A DNA stretch of 64,000 nt. It comes from Salvator merianae. Taxonomy: Eukaryota > Chordata > Lepidosauria > Squamata > Teiidae. The notes beneath the pieces are model-generated. The model was given only the letters and a program-made list of their open reading frames with translations, had not been told where the DNA came from and searched no databases. A program made the translations under genes and the position numbers. The first letter of the stretch is position 1. Every line of letters starts with the position of its first letter. The stretch is taken from the NCBI GenBank assembly GCA_003586115.2, contig QVOM02000113.1, forward strand, positions 1,647,813 to 1,711,812, in the 5' to 3' direction. This document shows positions 1 to 11,658 of this stretch, piece by piece.

Positions 1-1239
1 AGGTGTCTGCAAGACTATTTGGATCAGAGTCCTAAATGGTTTGTAAAAATTTTGATGCAATTTGCTTCCTCTTACTTCTCCTTTGGGAAGAGGCAGCAAT
101 TGACCTGGAAATGACTATTTGTATGGGTGGGAGGAGCATAACGGTGATTAGCATCCCAAGGGATCCCAGACAGATCTGGGAAACACAAGTTCTGTTCATA
201 TTTATATGTGAAGCAAACAAATGTATTTCCACCTAGGATTGTTAGAGTTTGGATTCCAAAAGAATCAGAAGGGCCACAGGCTAGATATTCCTGATGCAGA
301 AAGGCAAGACTGTAGAAACTTCATGAGTGGAATTGATTCACATAACCCACAGAAGAGTGCAGATCCACAGGAAGAGGGGAATTCCTCCTCAATATCTACA
401 TCCTTTCATTTTACTGAAACATATTTTGAAGCTTGCACCATTTGTGTCCAGAAGGAATTGCTTACGAAATTTGTGCTGCAGTTCCAAACTAATCACTTTC
501 ATTAAAGAAAGGTACAAAAATATGGGATGCTTAAGTGGTGAAAGTGGGGTCTCCATAAGCAGGATATGTGAAGGAACCATATGGGCAACCAGCTATTTCA
601 GAAATCACTTGACTGAATCCAGTATTCCAAAAACAAGGTGATAGGGAAAAAAAAAGAAGATGTGGAGACTTTTTGTTGCCGAGTTTCATCCAAAATTTCA
701 GCTTCATTTTCTCTTATTTAATCAAGGCTTCGAGGCTTCTAGAATATGATGGAAGTACTCTGCCTGTGTTGCTTGATGACAGGATTTCATTAGTCTATAA
801 TGACATTTTAGGGCTCATTTTAATCATTTCAAGTGCTATTGGTTTCTGCTGCGAAGGATTGTTTTAAATACCAGAAGGTGCAGTGCAAGGGTAAAGGCTT
901 ACTTCTCCACATGCCAATATATGCCAAAGCACTGTATTTTGCAGGTACATAGGCATAAAAGAAAAATTAAAGACTATGATTCAAATAAAGATTAATTTCT
1001 GATTAAATTCTACTGAGAAGAAAATTTGCAAAATATTAAAACATATATTTTTAAAGTCTTGGGAGATTTAAATAACAAACAAGAGTTGTAGATACTTGCC
1101 ATTTGATTTTATCAATTATAGAGCAGATCAAACAAGAAAAAAAACCTCTCAAATTTGTCTGAATAATAAAATTTCAGCTGCTTTACATCAGAAGCAACTA
1201 AAGGGCACTTCCCCATAAATCTGATTAATGTTCCTGATT

Positions 1240-1242
<3 letters not shown>
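1..1242. other. Unique AT-rich non-coding DNA
   Basis: I see no gene and no repeat I recognise here. Open frames are about 100 codons or fewer, overlap on both strands and show no domain, so they look like chance. Confidence 0.6.

Positions 1243-1279
<37 letters not shown>
1243..1279. repeat. (AT)n microsatellite
   Basis: Uninterrupted alternating AT dinucleotides of about 37 bases. Confidence 0.97.
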
Positions 1280-1281
<2 letters not shown>

Positions 1282-1423
1282 GAAATAGTATGCTGAAACT
1301 TTAAGCCTAAATAGGAATGCAAGTAAGAAAGTGCTGCTCAGGAAAACAACAGATCACACAAGGTAAATGCAGAAACACCCTAAGAAGCAAGCCCAGAAAA
1401 AAGTTGGAATGATGAGGAAATTT

Positions 1424-1866
1424 GAGCCTGTTTGCACTTTGTACTTGCGAGTATCTGAGCTTCCACATTCTCCAGAGGCACTCATGATGGGAGCAGCATA
1501 ACACTGCTCCTGATCATGACTAGCTGTGGACACAAATTAGAGCTCCACAGGTTTACCAGGAACTGAAAGTCAGCTCCCAGTAAAGTGCATTTGCACCTGT
1601 TTCCAGGCGCGAATACATCACCATGCTGTGCTTGGTGACTGCACCTGCGTGATCCTGTGCACTGCACGGTGCTGCTGGTCATGATGGCAGCAACTGGATG
1701 CTTCCTGGCCACTGCCATGGTAAGAATCCAGCAAGGCTACCAGCATTTGTACTGCGAAGCTGGTAGCCTGCTGATGGAAAGGTCTACAGCCATGCAGTAT
1801 AGACAGTGTCCGCGCTGTGCAGTCAATAATTGTCCTGTTCTACTATGATAAGCGTGAAAACACCCT
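1424..1866 (+). mobile_element. MITE, family C copy 1
   Basis: The left end GAGCCTGTTTGCACTT pairs with the right end AAGCGTGAAAACACCCT as a degenerate terminal inverted repeat. Internal blocks such as GGATGCTTCCTGGCCACTGC recur almost unchanged in the copy at 22708-23253, and related blocks occur at 45992-46275. There is no transposase, so it is non-autonomous. The hairpin seen near the right end of other copies is too decayed to recognise. An open frame runs out of the element into the following GGAA repeat and is not a gene. Confidence 0.7.
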
Positions 1867-1904
1867 TTATTTCCTACCCAATTCTGACTGCTTCCCTACA
1901 ACAG

Positions 1905-1966
1905 GGGAAAGGAAGGAAGGAAGGAAGGAAGGAAGGAAGGAAGGAAGGAAGGAAGGAAGGAAGGAC
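1905..1966. repeat. (GGAA)n microsatellite
   Basis: About fifteen tandem GGAA units. It produces artefactual low-complexity open frames (KEGR on one strand, SFLP on the other). Confidence 0.97.
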
Positions 1967-2049
1967 GGACTTGTGTTAAAAAAAAGAAATCTGTCTAACC
2001 TGAAACATCCTGGATTTAGTTTTACTGGGTGACTTCTAGTTCTATTACT

Positions 2050-2880
2050 TTGGAAAGGGGGAACAGAACTTCTCACTGTCCAATTTGTCTACATCATGTG
2101 TAATTGTATATACCTCTTTCATGTCCCCTCTCACTCATCTCATTTCTAGATTAAAATGTCCTAAATTTTACAACCTTTCCTCACAGGGAAGCTCCTCCAA
2201 CCCCACTGATCATTACATTTATCCTCATTTGAACCTTCTTCAGTTTTGCTATATTGTTTTTTAGATGTAGTGTCCAAAACTGCACAAGTATTCAAGATGC
2301 AGTCGCATCATCACTTTGCATAAGGGCATGCTAATATTAGCATTTCTGTTTTCAATATCATTTTTATTATTAACATGATACTGGCTTTTTTTTTTCTTTT
2401 TTAAAACAGATGCATACTGAGTGAACATTTTGTTGAACTGTCTACTCCAAGATCTCAGTCATGATCAGTCACAAGCTGCTCCAATCTCATTAGTATATAC
2501 AAGCAGTTAGGACTTTTAACTCCAATTTGTGTTTCTTTATACATGTTCATATTGAACAGCATCTACCAATGTGCAGAGAGTCCTTTGGAGCAATTCACAG
2601 TCGCTTTTTGTTTTCATCACTCTGAACAATTTGGCATCATCAGCAAACTTAGCTACTCTTCTGGTTATGCCTGCCTCCAGATCATTTATAAATATGTTTA
2701 AAATTGCCAGCCTAGACTCAAACCATTGGGGATCCCACATCCATTGTGAGGAATATCCATTCACACCTACTTTCTGTTTCTACTCCTTAGCTAGTTGCTT
2801 ATCCATAATAGAACCTGTCCTTTTATTCTTGAATATTAAATTTATTTGAGAAGTCTTTCTTGAGTGACTTTATCATTTTT
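2050..2880 (-). mobile_element. Old CR1 LINE, 3' part (left half of a split copy)
   Basis: On the minus strand this matches CR1 ORF2 3' sequence and 3' UTR. The minus-strand frame near 2537-2764 still reads FINDLEAGI and KFADDAKLFRVMKT, the CR1 reverse transcriptase region around the FADD catalytic box. It is strongly diverged and full of stops. The upstream part of the same LINE resumes at 3897-4240, so one copy was split by a later insertion. The interrupting DNA runs from about 2885 to 3896. Confidence 0.8.
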
Positions 2881-2979
2881 TTTTTAAAAAAAAAACACTA
2901 AGTTGATGATGCCTACTGAATTGCATGTTTGGGATTTGAACCAATGGGTGTGATCCATTGAGGCTCGCTGGTTTGGACC

Positions 2980-3120
2980 ACAGCAAGGTGTGGTGTGGAA
3001 CAGCACTGTCTGCATGACAATGCTGGTCCAGACCAGCCCCACACTGGTCCCAAAACTCACATGAGCTTTGGGGCAGGGCTTCAAGGGCTCCTAAGGACTA
3101 GGAACAAAATCTCCTAGCCT
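2980..3120 (+). mobile_element. MITE family B, left piece
   Basis: The block GGACTAGGAACAAAATCTCC followed by TAGCCTC matches the same block in the family B copies at 10397-10828 and 50872-51368. The piece stops where a CR1 3' end begins, and the rest of the MITE resumes at 3601. The outer left end is not clear: 2885-2980 holds an A/T run and unassigned sequence. Confidence 0.6.
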
Positions 3121-3600
3121 CTGAACATAAGAACATAAGAGAACATAAGAAGAGCCCTGCTGGATTGGGCTATACTCATCTTGTTCAGCATCCTGTCTCA
3201 CACAGTGGCCCAGCAATTATTTCTGGGCATTCTCAAGCAGAAGACAAAGGCAAAACTGCCTACAAATGGCCTTTAGAGACATCTTGCCTGTCTCTCCAAC
3301 CTGGAGGCAGTACCTAAGTATCCGTTCTAGTAGCCACTGATACACCTGGCCTTCATGAAATTTTGTAATTCTTTCTTAAAGCTATCTAGGCTGGTTGCTG
3401 TCACCACCTCTCCTGATAGTGAATTCCATAGAGCAATGACCCTCCCTGCGTGGGGAAAAAAATACTTTCCCTTGTTGGTCCTAATTCCCCTGCCCATCAG
3501 CTACATAGAGTGTCCCCTGGTTCTAGTGTTGTGCAATAGAGAAAATATTTTTTTCTATATTCACCTTTTCCACACCACGCATGATATTATATACTTAACG
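3121..3600 (-). mobile_element. CR1 LINE 3' end inserted in a MITE
   Basis: It begins at its 3' tail, seen here as the plus-strand repeat GAACATAAGAACATAAGAGA. It then reads the CR1 3' UTR block (CCTGCTGGATTGGGC, CACACAGTGGCCCA) through to about 3600. It is a 5'-truncated minus-strand insertion. The two MITE pieces on either side join in register with intact family B copies. Confidence 0.85.
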
Positions 3601-3896
3601 AGAGTCCCTAGGGAACCCATTTTGGAAGCACCAAAATAAGTCCCCGGTAGTTGAAAAATGGAGGCATGGCTTCCGCACACCTCCATGTTCCAGACTAGGC
3701 CACACTGGTCTGCTGGTACTCCTTGATGTTGGGCACTACTGGAAATCCATATCAAGGACATCCTTGATCCAGATTGTGCTCCATCCTATGCAGATGGATC
3801 ATACCAGTGGTGGGCGGGACCTCCTGTATTCTGCACTAACATGAGGGAGACCCATAGTCCCCCTTCCTGTTCCTAAGAGGCAATGCAGAAAGGATC
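3601..3896 (+). mobile_element. MITE family B, right piece
   Basis: It carries the family B blocks CACACCTCCATGTTCCAGAC, ATTGTGCTCCATCCTATGCA and the terminus AATGCAGAAAGGATC. It continues the element that starts near 2980. It ends exactly where old CR1 sequence resumes. Confidence 0.7.
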
Positions 3897-4240
3897 TTTG
3901 TTAACACCTTCAAAAAACTCTACACCATTAATTAGACAGGACTTTTCCTTACAAAAGTCATGTTGGGCATCTTTGAGCAAGGTATGTGCCTTTAAATATT
4001 TTATACTTTTATCTTTAATAATGGTTCCCACTATTTTCCACAGAACAGGTGTTAAACTGGCAGACCTATAATTTCCTGAGCCTCCCTTGAGCCCTTTTTA
4101 AAAAACTGGAGTTACATCTGCCACTTTTGAGTTCTCACTTATGGAAGCTGAGGTCCACAATCTCAGCTTTAAGCTCTTTAATAAACTTTGGGTTGTTGCC
4201 ATCAGGACATTGTGATTTGTTGAGATTTTTTTTCCCCAAT
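3897..4240 (-). mobile_element. Old CR1 LINE, ORF2 part (right half of a split copy)
   Basis: It matches the CR1 reverse transcriptase region upstream of the piece at 2050-2880. Recognisable blocks are CAAAAGTCATGTTGGGCATC and AGACCTATAATTTCCTGAGC. Order and orientation fit a single LINE interrupted between about 2880 and 3897. A short part of the LINE seems to be missing at the break. Confidence 0.75.
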
Positions 4241-4504
4241 AAAGCCTATCACTTTTAACAGATTTCTGCATGCAACACATTATCACTTTTTCACACATAA
4301 TCCAAATATAGGTACTTGGCATACAGACATATTTGGGTACATATGCACTAATTGCATGGAACTGAAGTGTATGTACATAAATGCCTGTATATGCAGCTGT
4401 GTACTTCTGGAAAGTATGTATAAATTAATGCTTTGTACGAAATCATAAAATTAAAATGTGTATATGCCAAAATCCATATCAATTCCATGGAGCATTATGA
4501 TTTA
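4241..4504. other. Unassigned AT-rich DNA
   Basis: No gene or clear repeat seen. Confidence 0.5.
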
Positions 4505-4551
4505 AAAAAGAAGAAGAAGAAGAAAGAAAAGAAAAGAAAAGAAAAGAAAAG

Positions 4552-4580
<29 letters not shown>
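4505..4580. repeat. (GAA)n/(GAAAA)n microsatellite
   Basis: A short GAA tract passes into about a dozen GAAAA units. Confidence 0.96.
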
Positions 4581-4582
<2 letters not shown>

Positions 4583-5449
4583 CTTTCCCACATATATAGT
4601 AGTTTACCTGAGGACTTAAGAAATCATATAGATATCAGGTTCCTGGGAACTTGTTCCAGGGCATCTGTTGGAAGTACTGCCAGCCACATGGTGTCTATGG
4701 GCAAATTTTCATAACACCTAATATTTCTATTGACATTCCCCAAGGTTCATTCTACAAGAGTAAGTTATTTGGCAAGACAACTGAGTATTAGTTTGCTTTT
4801 CATTCTGCCCTTACTTGATACTGCATCCCACACAGGACATATGCACATTCTACTGCTGACTAGACCATCTGCATCTCAAGATGGCAAGTTTTGATTAATA
4901 AATCTGATTAATTTGCAATCAAGTGATGGACCAATTAATTACGCTCTTTAATCTGTGAAAGTGTTCGTTCCAGAAGGAGAAAGGAGAAAGGGGGAAGGAG
5001 GAAGGAGGAAGGGGAGGAGGAGAGGGGGAAGGGGGAAAGAAGGAAGGGAAAAAGGGGAAGGGAGAAATGGTGTCTCCCATCAACTACCTTTGTTCACCTG
5101 GCCATTTGGCTGGCTTTGGGGATCATAAATCATATTTTGGGAATGAATATGACTGACATTTTTTTAGTCAGAGGGTTATTCTTCTGACCTACTTCCAGCA
5201 GGATCAACAGCTGCAGGCTGGTTATGGAATGCACAACTAAACAGTACCAGATAGTTATACGTGGGTAAGAATTTTGGTTCCAGCTCTTGATGCCACCCAG
5301 CGAATGCTAAGATGAACGAACATAAGCTCACACATGAAAAAGATGTAAGGAGTCTATTTTTGGTCTGGGCAGATGTTTTTCATCTCGGGAGAAATGTAAT
5401 CAAGCAGCAGTTCTCAAAAGTTAAGGTAAATGAATGAGGAGCACAGTTA
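4581..5449. other. Unique DNA with a purine-rich tract
   Basis: 4971-5066 is an almost pure G/A strand (imperfect GGA, GGAA and GGGGAA units), which could form a triplex. Nothing else is recognised. Confidence 0.6.
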
Positions 5450-5550
5450 AAATCTTCTGCTTGAGAATGCCTGGAAGCAATTGGTGGCCCACTGTATGAG
5501 AAGATAGGGTGCTGGATTAGATGGGTTGATCCAGCTGGGGTTCTATTATT
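5450..5550 (+). mobile_element. CR1 LINE 3' fragment
   Basis: The plus-strand block CTTCTGCTTGAGAATGCC, followed by GCTGGATTAGATGGGTTGATC, is the CR1 3' UTR. The TTATGTTC tail itself is lost. Confidence 0.75.
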
Positions 5551-6311
5551 TTGGGAAAGGGTGAAAACTTATCCCAGTCCATTTTGCCACATCTTTTTTC
5601 ACCACTATTTCTCTCAGTTCCCTCCTGGGGCCTGTCACATTGGCCTACTGCTACTGAAGCACTGGAGTGGGCCATGTGGCATTTTAGGGCCATGCAACAT
5701 GCTTTATACCTCTACAGCTGAAAATATGCTGACTGTTCATTGCTGTGCCAGCAAAGGACATACGACAGACACCAAATGGCACAGAAAGGAGGAAGTGTTG
5801 GAGCGTGCACTTGGAGAATGTGTTATCTCTCCCTTTCCCCTTCCCATCCTTTATGTGCCTTAGTGATAGGCCATGGACAGCAAACATCAATTATTGTACA
5901 ACTCACTTCCTATGGGGAAGGATACCTTCTGATTTTTAACCCCATCTGAACATAACAGGCAACTCGCTGTCTTTGCCAGAGGCCCTTTATTCACTAGTTC
6001 CATCCTAATCCTAGTGCATCAGCTGCCTTAGCTTGGCAGCACAATGCCATTTCTTCTGGAAGACTGGGAAATAGTTATTCCAGACACATTTTCAGGGACA
6101 GGAAAGGGCAATATTTGCAAATGGACTGTGAGCAGGGGGTTCTACAGACTGCAAGTTTCATGTTCAAGGAAAATAAAAATACCAGTTTAATAAAACACCC
6201 ATCCATGCAGGAAAACAGGGTGACATGTTAAATTTATCTTTGGGGGTGGGGGGAAGCTCAGAGATACCAAAGCGCTGGGATTGTAGTGAGTTTGTTGAGT
6301 AATGGTAGTGG
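5551..6311. other. Unique non-coding DNA
   Basis: No supported feature. Overlapping open frames on both strands at 5560-5950 show no domain and look like chance. Confidence 0.5.
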
Positions 6312-6677
6312 TAGAGGTGCAAAATTCAATTCAAATTTGCAAATTCAATCAAATACTTTGCATTTTTGGATATTTGCATCGAAACAAAAATATGGTATTT
6401 TGTATTTCCAAAATTTCAATTGAAGTGAATCAGTCTTCTGTTTGTGAAAATGAAAAAAAAAAAAAAATCAAACATTTGCGTTTTCACTGTGTTTTTTCCC
6501 ATGAAAAGGGCTTTTCAATGGAAAAAGTGATATTTTTATTTGTGAAAAGTATGAATGCAAATGCAAATGCAAAAAAAAAAGGTTTTTTTGATGCTATGGT
6601 TCAACAACAAAGCAAAAAGGGGGGGGTTCACTTCTACAGCAAAATTAATTTGCAAATTTTGTTTGTGCACATCCCTA
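6312..6677. mobile_element. hAT-like MITE, family A copy 1
   Basis: Ends TAGAGGTGCAAAA and TTTGTGCACATCCCTA are inverted repeats. The flanking octamers GGTAGTGG (left) and GATAATGG (right) agree at 6 of 8 bases, as for an aged 8-bp hAT target duplication. The interior is A/T-rich with TTTGCAAATT-type motifs. A 126-codon open frame spans the element and is low complexity. Confidence 0.7.
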
Positions 6678-7393
6678 GATAATGGTAACCTTTTTTTTTC
6701 CAGATTGATGCTTGTCTTATATAATAATCATGAGAAAATGAGCACTACCTCCACAAATGGTGCTCTGTAACAGGACTTAGCTATTTCTATAGCTGCATTT
6801 AAATGAATAGCAAAGCCCAGGATGGATCAGACACAGATGCTGGATGGTCAAAAAGATGCCTATAAGCATCCAACCAGCATCCAGATGTGTCCTGCTAAGC
6901 AGCATGCCTAGGCACTTATTTGAGATTTATCAACAGCATCAAGCTGTTGTGCTGTTGCCACAACTGCCATTGCCTCTCTAAGAGAAACAGCAAAGGAGGC
7001 TGAAGCCTTCACAGATCCTGCCCTTGCAAGAAGATCCAGACAATCAGCAAGTTGTCAGGCTGTCAATAAGTGCACAGAGCTGGGAAAGCGTATTTCTCCA
7101 TCTCTCCATTTCCAAATACTGGGTAGCAGAGTGACTCTTCCAAGCTGTGCAATTTGGGATGATTTTCAGTGCATTTTTGTCGCTTTCAATAACTCCTTTA
7201 ATCTTGATGCATCTCCCTTTTTGAGTCATATATGAAATTGTAGTCTCACCAAGCTCAAATTGCAGAGGATAGAAGATGATATAGGTATTGGATAACCTTT
7301 TTCCCCTTCAATAAATGAAATGATCGTTTGAAAGCAATATTTTGTGTTTACTCAGGTTGTCTTCGTCTCACATTAATTCTTGTTTGAAGATCA
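6678..7393. other. Unique DNA with a weak inverted repeat
   Basis: GATGCTGGATGGT near 6837 faces CCAACCAGCATC near 6868, giving an imperfect hairpin. No gene seen. Confidence 0.45.
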
Positions 7394-7505
7394 GCAAGCA
7401 TACTAGGAGCCTCCTCTCCACATACTGGTGCAGTCTATGAGAGGCCCCACAGGGCTTCCCTTAGACCACACCGCCATGCAGAAGGGAGTCTCCTAGTATG
7501 CTTGC
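7394..7505. repeat. Short foldback element
   Basis: The arm at 7394-7415 (GCAAGCATACTAGGAGCCTC...) is complementary to the arm at 7484-7505 with only two mismatches over 22 bases. The loop is about 68 bp. It may be a solo MITE hairpin. No duplication of the target is evident. Confidence 0.8.
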
Positions 7506-8140
7506 CGGCCCAGTGTATCAACCAGTGCAGAATCAAATGAATCAGTGCCATTCCATATTCCTATCCTGAATTTTGTTGTTTTTCCCTTCAAAGACCAACC
7601 TATGCCTCCTCATGGTGAGAGCCTGGAATGGTGAGAGTAAGCAAGAGCCTGATGATACTAACCCTGCAGGAGAACAGGTCCCTGACATATGAGGTGACAT
7701 ATGAGATGCACAAGCTTTTCAGGGACATTGCAACTTCTGGCCAACATGTGATACATGGATTTGGGCTGCTACAAATTTCACACATGTTTAGATTAAGAAA
7801 TATCTGAAGTGTCAATGGGCAACTTTTGATAAAGAAATGAAGACAGGGGACCAGGATGCAACTAAGTTTTAATCCACCTTCAGAATGAAAAAAACTCAAC
7901 AGCAGTAGTAGTTTTCTTTTAGCATATCTAACCCAGAAAATCTACCTTTGGAGCTGAATTATGCAGACAAAAATGTTTTACCATTTTGCAGATGCATTTT
8001 CTCAGTCTGAAGGAAAACTGAACATGGATTGAAGCTTAGGTGTAACTTGGAGCAGAGGCAGATCATTGTGAAAAGAAATTCCCAAGCTTCCTAGAGTATG
8101 GCGCATATCAACACTTTGAAATGTGTCTTAAATGAGTTGT
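7506..8140. other. Unique non-coding DNA
   Basis: No supported feature. The 99-codon minus-strand frame at 7600-7899 has no recognisable domain. Confidence 0.5.
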
Positions 8141-8176
8141 AATATAGCATGACAACTGAATATAGCATGACAACTG
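8141..8176. repeat. Exact 18-bp tandem duplication
   Basis: AATATAGCATGACAACTG occurs twice back to back without a mismatch. Confidence 0.97.
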
Positions 8177-8184
8177 GAACAGAT

Positions 8185-8310
8185 GCACCTCTTTACCTGG
8201 AGCCTTTAGCTGAAGTAACAGCATGGACTTTCAATGCAGGGGCTATCACTATTTTAGCAACCTTATTGAATCTGTTTTTATAATGATTTTATTGTGACCC
8301 ATCCTGATAC
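8185..8310 (+). mobile_element. L2-like LINE 3' end fragment
   Basis: ATGCACCTCTTTACCTGGAG, followed by ATTTTATTGTGACCCATCCTG, parallels the better copy at 15180-15475. It is short and diverged. Confidence 0.55.
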
Positions 8311-8329
8311 CTTCATTTGTAGGGCATAA

Positions 8330-8578
8330 AGATCTGCATGAACTGATATTTAGTGGTTCGGTTTGAATCCAACCAAATTACCCTTTTGTTTGTTTTCCAG
8401 ACTACCTTTGCTTTGAATTCAATTCAAACCATCCAAACCACCCTTGGTTCACTGTGGTTCCCTTGATTCATTAGAACACCCTTGGATTGGTTTAATTGAG
8501 CTTTTTTTGAATTTCAGGGTGGTTCAGTCTGCTGTGAACTGCAAATGAACTGAACAAATCTGGCACATGTTGCAGATC
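8330..8578. mobile_element. Possible family A MITE, decayed
   Basis: The near-terminal GATCTGCATGAAC and TGTTGCAGATCC are loosely inverted. The interior is rich in GGTTTGAATCCAACC-type motifs, as in family A copies near 30-36 kb. No target duplication is visible. Confidence 0.4.
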
Positions 8579-9864
8579 CACAAACACCTGTTTTAGAAGG
8601 CTCCTAAGCAGAAACATATTTCTTGCCTAAGCTTTTGAACACTGGTATTGGTTTTGCCACCTACAAGGTGAAATAAAAGATCAATGAGTGGATATAATCA
8701 AATACATAAAATATGCATTGGACTATCTAGTCTACATTCAGTTGCTGATTTAACTTCTGAGGCACATGTTTGCTGATTTTGTAGGAAACTGCAATGAGTT
8801 CTAAAACCTTTTTTTTTTTAAGTTGTGAAAATAATGTTGCTGTTTTTGTGTTGTTGTTCTCCTAAAATAAATCTAATGTTAATTTTTAACCACAGCTAGA
8901 TGTGGTCTATGCTGAGTCTGTGGAAAGCAGAAAGTTATGACGATTGGGTCTAATTTAAAAGTACTTTAAAATGTGAATTCTGCTTTAAAAAAGAGAGAGA
9001 GAAACTGGGTGCTCTTCCACAATTCTATATTCAGATAATAATGATTGTTTAGGTTGGATGGCATTTTCAAAAGGATTCAAATATTGATCTAACTGTACTC
9101 CAGTGGTGAAGTGAATGGGAATTTTATCATTGATTTCAGTGGAAGAGAAAATCAATTCCCAGCACTTGTGATAATTTCACCGTCAGTCATTACTGATTGA
9201 GAGAATATTCAAACAGCTAATGATGGAGGTTCTGTTTAGCGCTTCATATCCTATTGTGCACCCCATGAGCCACTTGACTCTTTCCTTTGTTTGGAAATCT
9301 ATACATTTAGCATTTCAGACTATTTTGCTTTCCTTGCTTCACACCTAGGAAAGGCTTTTCCCCTATGTGCTAATGGCTTAATTATATTCTTTCCTCTTCA
9401 TTTCTTTAGGAGTCATCACTAAGATTAAAATCCTTGTTCAAAGCAGATCTAAGCAAGTAGGTGACTTTAGGGTTCATTTTCTAATTGATCAAACAAACTG
9501 CTAATTAAATGCATCTGTGCCTAATCAAAACATGGCTATATAAGCACAGTGTATCATTTAACTGGGTGCGGGAGATTGTATTCATCAAGGGAAATGAAGA
9601 CTCAGCTTGATTAGTAAGTAGTGTAACACATTTCAAATCCTTTATTTAGGCCAGCTTATACCAGAAGCCATGTTTAATTATTTATACACATTTTTGTATT
9701 AGAAACACAAGGCTCCCCCCATACTTAATATGATATCATCTAAGAGATCCAGCAACTGTCACTTGTAGTCCTGTGTCCTGATTCATTAAAGAATGAAGTT
9801 CCCTACAAAGGGATAACTTATGAACACCACTTACTTATTTCTTGATTACCTTTTATTTCCTACC
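8579..9864. other. Unique AT-rich DNA, possible conserved block
   Basis: Nothing repetitive is recognised. At 9390-9560 a pyrimidine tract with TTTCTTTAG is followed by an 'exon-like' 47 bases and GTAGGTGAC. After that come several TAATTA-type homeodomain cores and CTATATAAGC. This could be a conserved regulatory element or chance. Confidence 0.4.
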
Positions 9865-9955
9865 TTTCTCTTAAAAACTCAAGGAGACTCACATCATTGT
9901 CCTTATTCCATTTTCTCCTCACAACAAATATGTGAGGTAGCTTAGGATGAGGAAC
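9865..9955 (-). mobile_element. SINE fragment (3' part)
   Basis: On the minus strand it reads CCTAAGCTACCTCACA and GAGGAGAAAATGGAATAAGG. The same block occurs on the plus strand in the tRNA-derived SINE at 59112-59320. Confidence 0.65.
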
Positions 9956-10396
9956 ACAGGGTGTAATCAGACATGTTTAATGAGGGTCAATTTGAGTCTG
10001 AAAGACAGACATTTTTTCCCCCTGCATTTGCCTTACCCCATCTTGAAGCCTGAGAAAGGTCACCTGTTTATCATTCAAAATTTCATAGCTCTGAAGGGGT
10101 ATCTTTCTTTAAGTCAGGTAGGACAAGAAAGTGTCTAAGCAAAGAGGCAGGGGTTTTCTGCTGAGTGGTCAGTCAGTGGATAGCATCCATAGTCAGAGTA
10201 GCTTGTAGTCTTTGTAGCTTGCACTCAAGTCAAGACACTTGAGTAAACTAACAAGCCAAGAGTACCTTGGTTCCTTAGCCCTGGAGCTCCTCCTGACTGA
10301 GTGCCTACCTGCCCCCTCTGGGGGATAAAGACAGAAGAGTCTGAACCCACAACAGTTTTAGCTCCTCTTTCCCCATCACTCTCCTCTCCATTCATA
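9956..10396. other. Unassigned DNA with a MITE-like terminus
   Basis: GGGTGTAATCAGACATG at 9959 is repeated at 20034, each time followed by a CTTACCCCATC block about 70 bp downstream. Both are probably one further repeat family. No gene seen. Confidence 0.45.
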
Positions 10397-10828
10397 GGGC
10401 CTTTCTGCACTGTACAGGTCTGGATCTGTGGATCCAGACCAGGCAGGGCCTGATCCTACTCCAGCCTTTGCACTGTTCCTGAAGCTCTCGTGAGCTACAG
10501 AGCTGGTCCTGACAGCTAGGAATTAAAGTTCCTGGCCTCAGAGTCTCCAGGGTACCACTTTTGGTGGTGCAACAAGACACACCATAGAAATGGGTCCCCC
10601 ATGGTCCTAGTGTACCTCATTATCAAGGACTACCAGCATTCCAGACCAAAAGCAGACCAAGAGGCCATTTTAGGCCTCTTGTTCCACAATATACTCCATC
10701 TCATGCAGATGGCGTATACCAGTGGCAGCTAGTGGGGGGCATGGCCTCTCTAGTCTGCACTGTCATGCAGACAAAACAAGCCCAGAAGATGACCAAGATC
10801 TAGAACAGAGGTAAGTGCAGAAGGGTCC
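10397..10828 (+). mobile_element. MITE family B copy with subterminal hairpin
   Basis: Ends GGGCCTTTCTGCACT and AGTGCAGAAGGGTCC are inverted repeats. Just inside the left end, 10417-10426 and 10431-10440 form a perfect 10-bp stem around TGTG. The internal blocks AGCTAGGAATTAAAGTTCCT and CCATCTCATGCAGATGGCG match other family B copies. No transposase. Confidence 0.85.
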
Positions 10829-11658
10829 ACAGTTTGTTTACAATCTTCTCCTTATGTAGAAAAGTCCTTCCTATACCTCCTCAGCCTCCAGACAGTACCA
10901 CAGTTTCACCAGTTGCAAATCTGACCTGTTAAATTGCCTTTTCTTCCTCCTTTTTACCCTGACTTTTACTGGAAAAGGGGTAGGTTAAGGTTAACAAATT
11001 TGTTTATATTGCCAATTGATCACCCAAGGAAAAACTTAGGAAATATTGTTAAGTTCAGAGTCTGTATAGTTTCCAAATATAGAATAAACATAGGAGAGAC
11101 GGTTGCAGCAGTTACTCATTGCTACAGCTGTTGTCTCTTTCCTTTTTTAGGTGTATAGGAGGTGATTTTTTTGGTTCCCAATTAGTAACAAGCAATTCAG
11201 TCAGCATTAATCAGTGAAAGGAAAGGGAATTATCTGATGTGAATTGAGAACTTGCTGAGAGAAAAGAAAATGTTGTAACAAGGTCTCCTTCTATGGGACA
11301 ATGTTTACAGAGCACATATGAAAAGCGGATGCGGAGCTACACAGTACCACAGAACTGCAAACCCTATTATGTGGTGCTAATCCAGGGCCGCCATTCAGGC
11401 AATAGTAGAATGAAGATAGGAGAGAATAAATCAGCCATTTTAGGAAAGCTAGAAGAAGCAGGCGGAACTAAATATGCTGTGGAAGATAGAGTACAGCTTT
11501 CAACAGCATGTAAAGCATGCAAAGGGTTGCAGCTGGCCTAGGCTATACCAGAAGCTGTGCCTTGATCAGCTTGATTCCAGATCTTAGGGTGGAATACCCT
11601 CAAAATAACAGCAATGGCCAGAGCTGCCCACTAGTAAAGAAGTTAAAAAGCAATCTTA
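10829..11658. other. Unique non-coding DNA
   Basis: No supported feature. Small open frames have no domains. Confidence 0.5.

Noticed and set aside
1817..2076. KEGR and SFLP repeat 'proteins', also at 16210-16513 and 21836-22073
   Set aside because: Translations of GGAA/CCTT microsatellites, not genes.
6302..6682. 126-codon plus-strand open frame
   Set aside because: It coincides with the A/T-rich family A MITE and contains A-runs read as poly-lysine.
9530..9560. TATA-like CTATATAAGC as a promoter
   Set aside because: No start of a coding region or CpG-rich promoter follows. A single TATA-like word in AT-rich DNA is not evidence.
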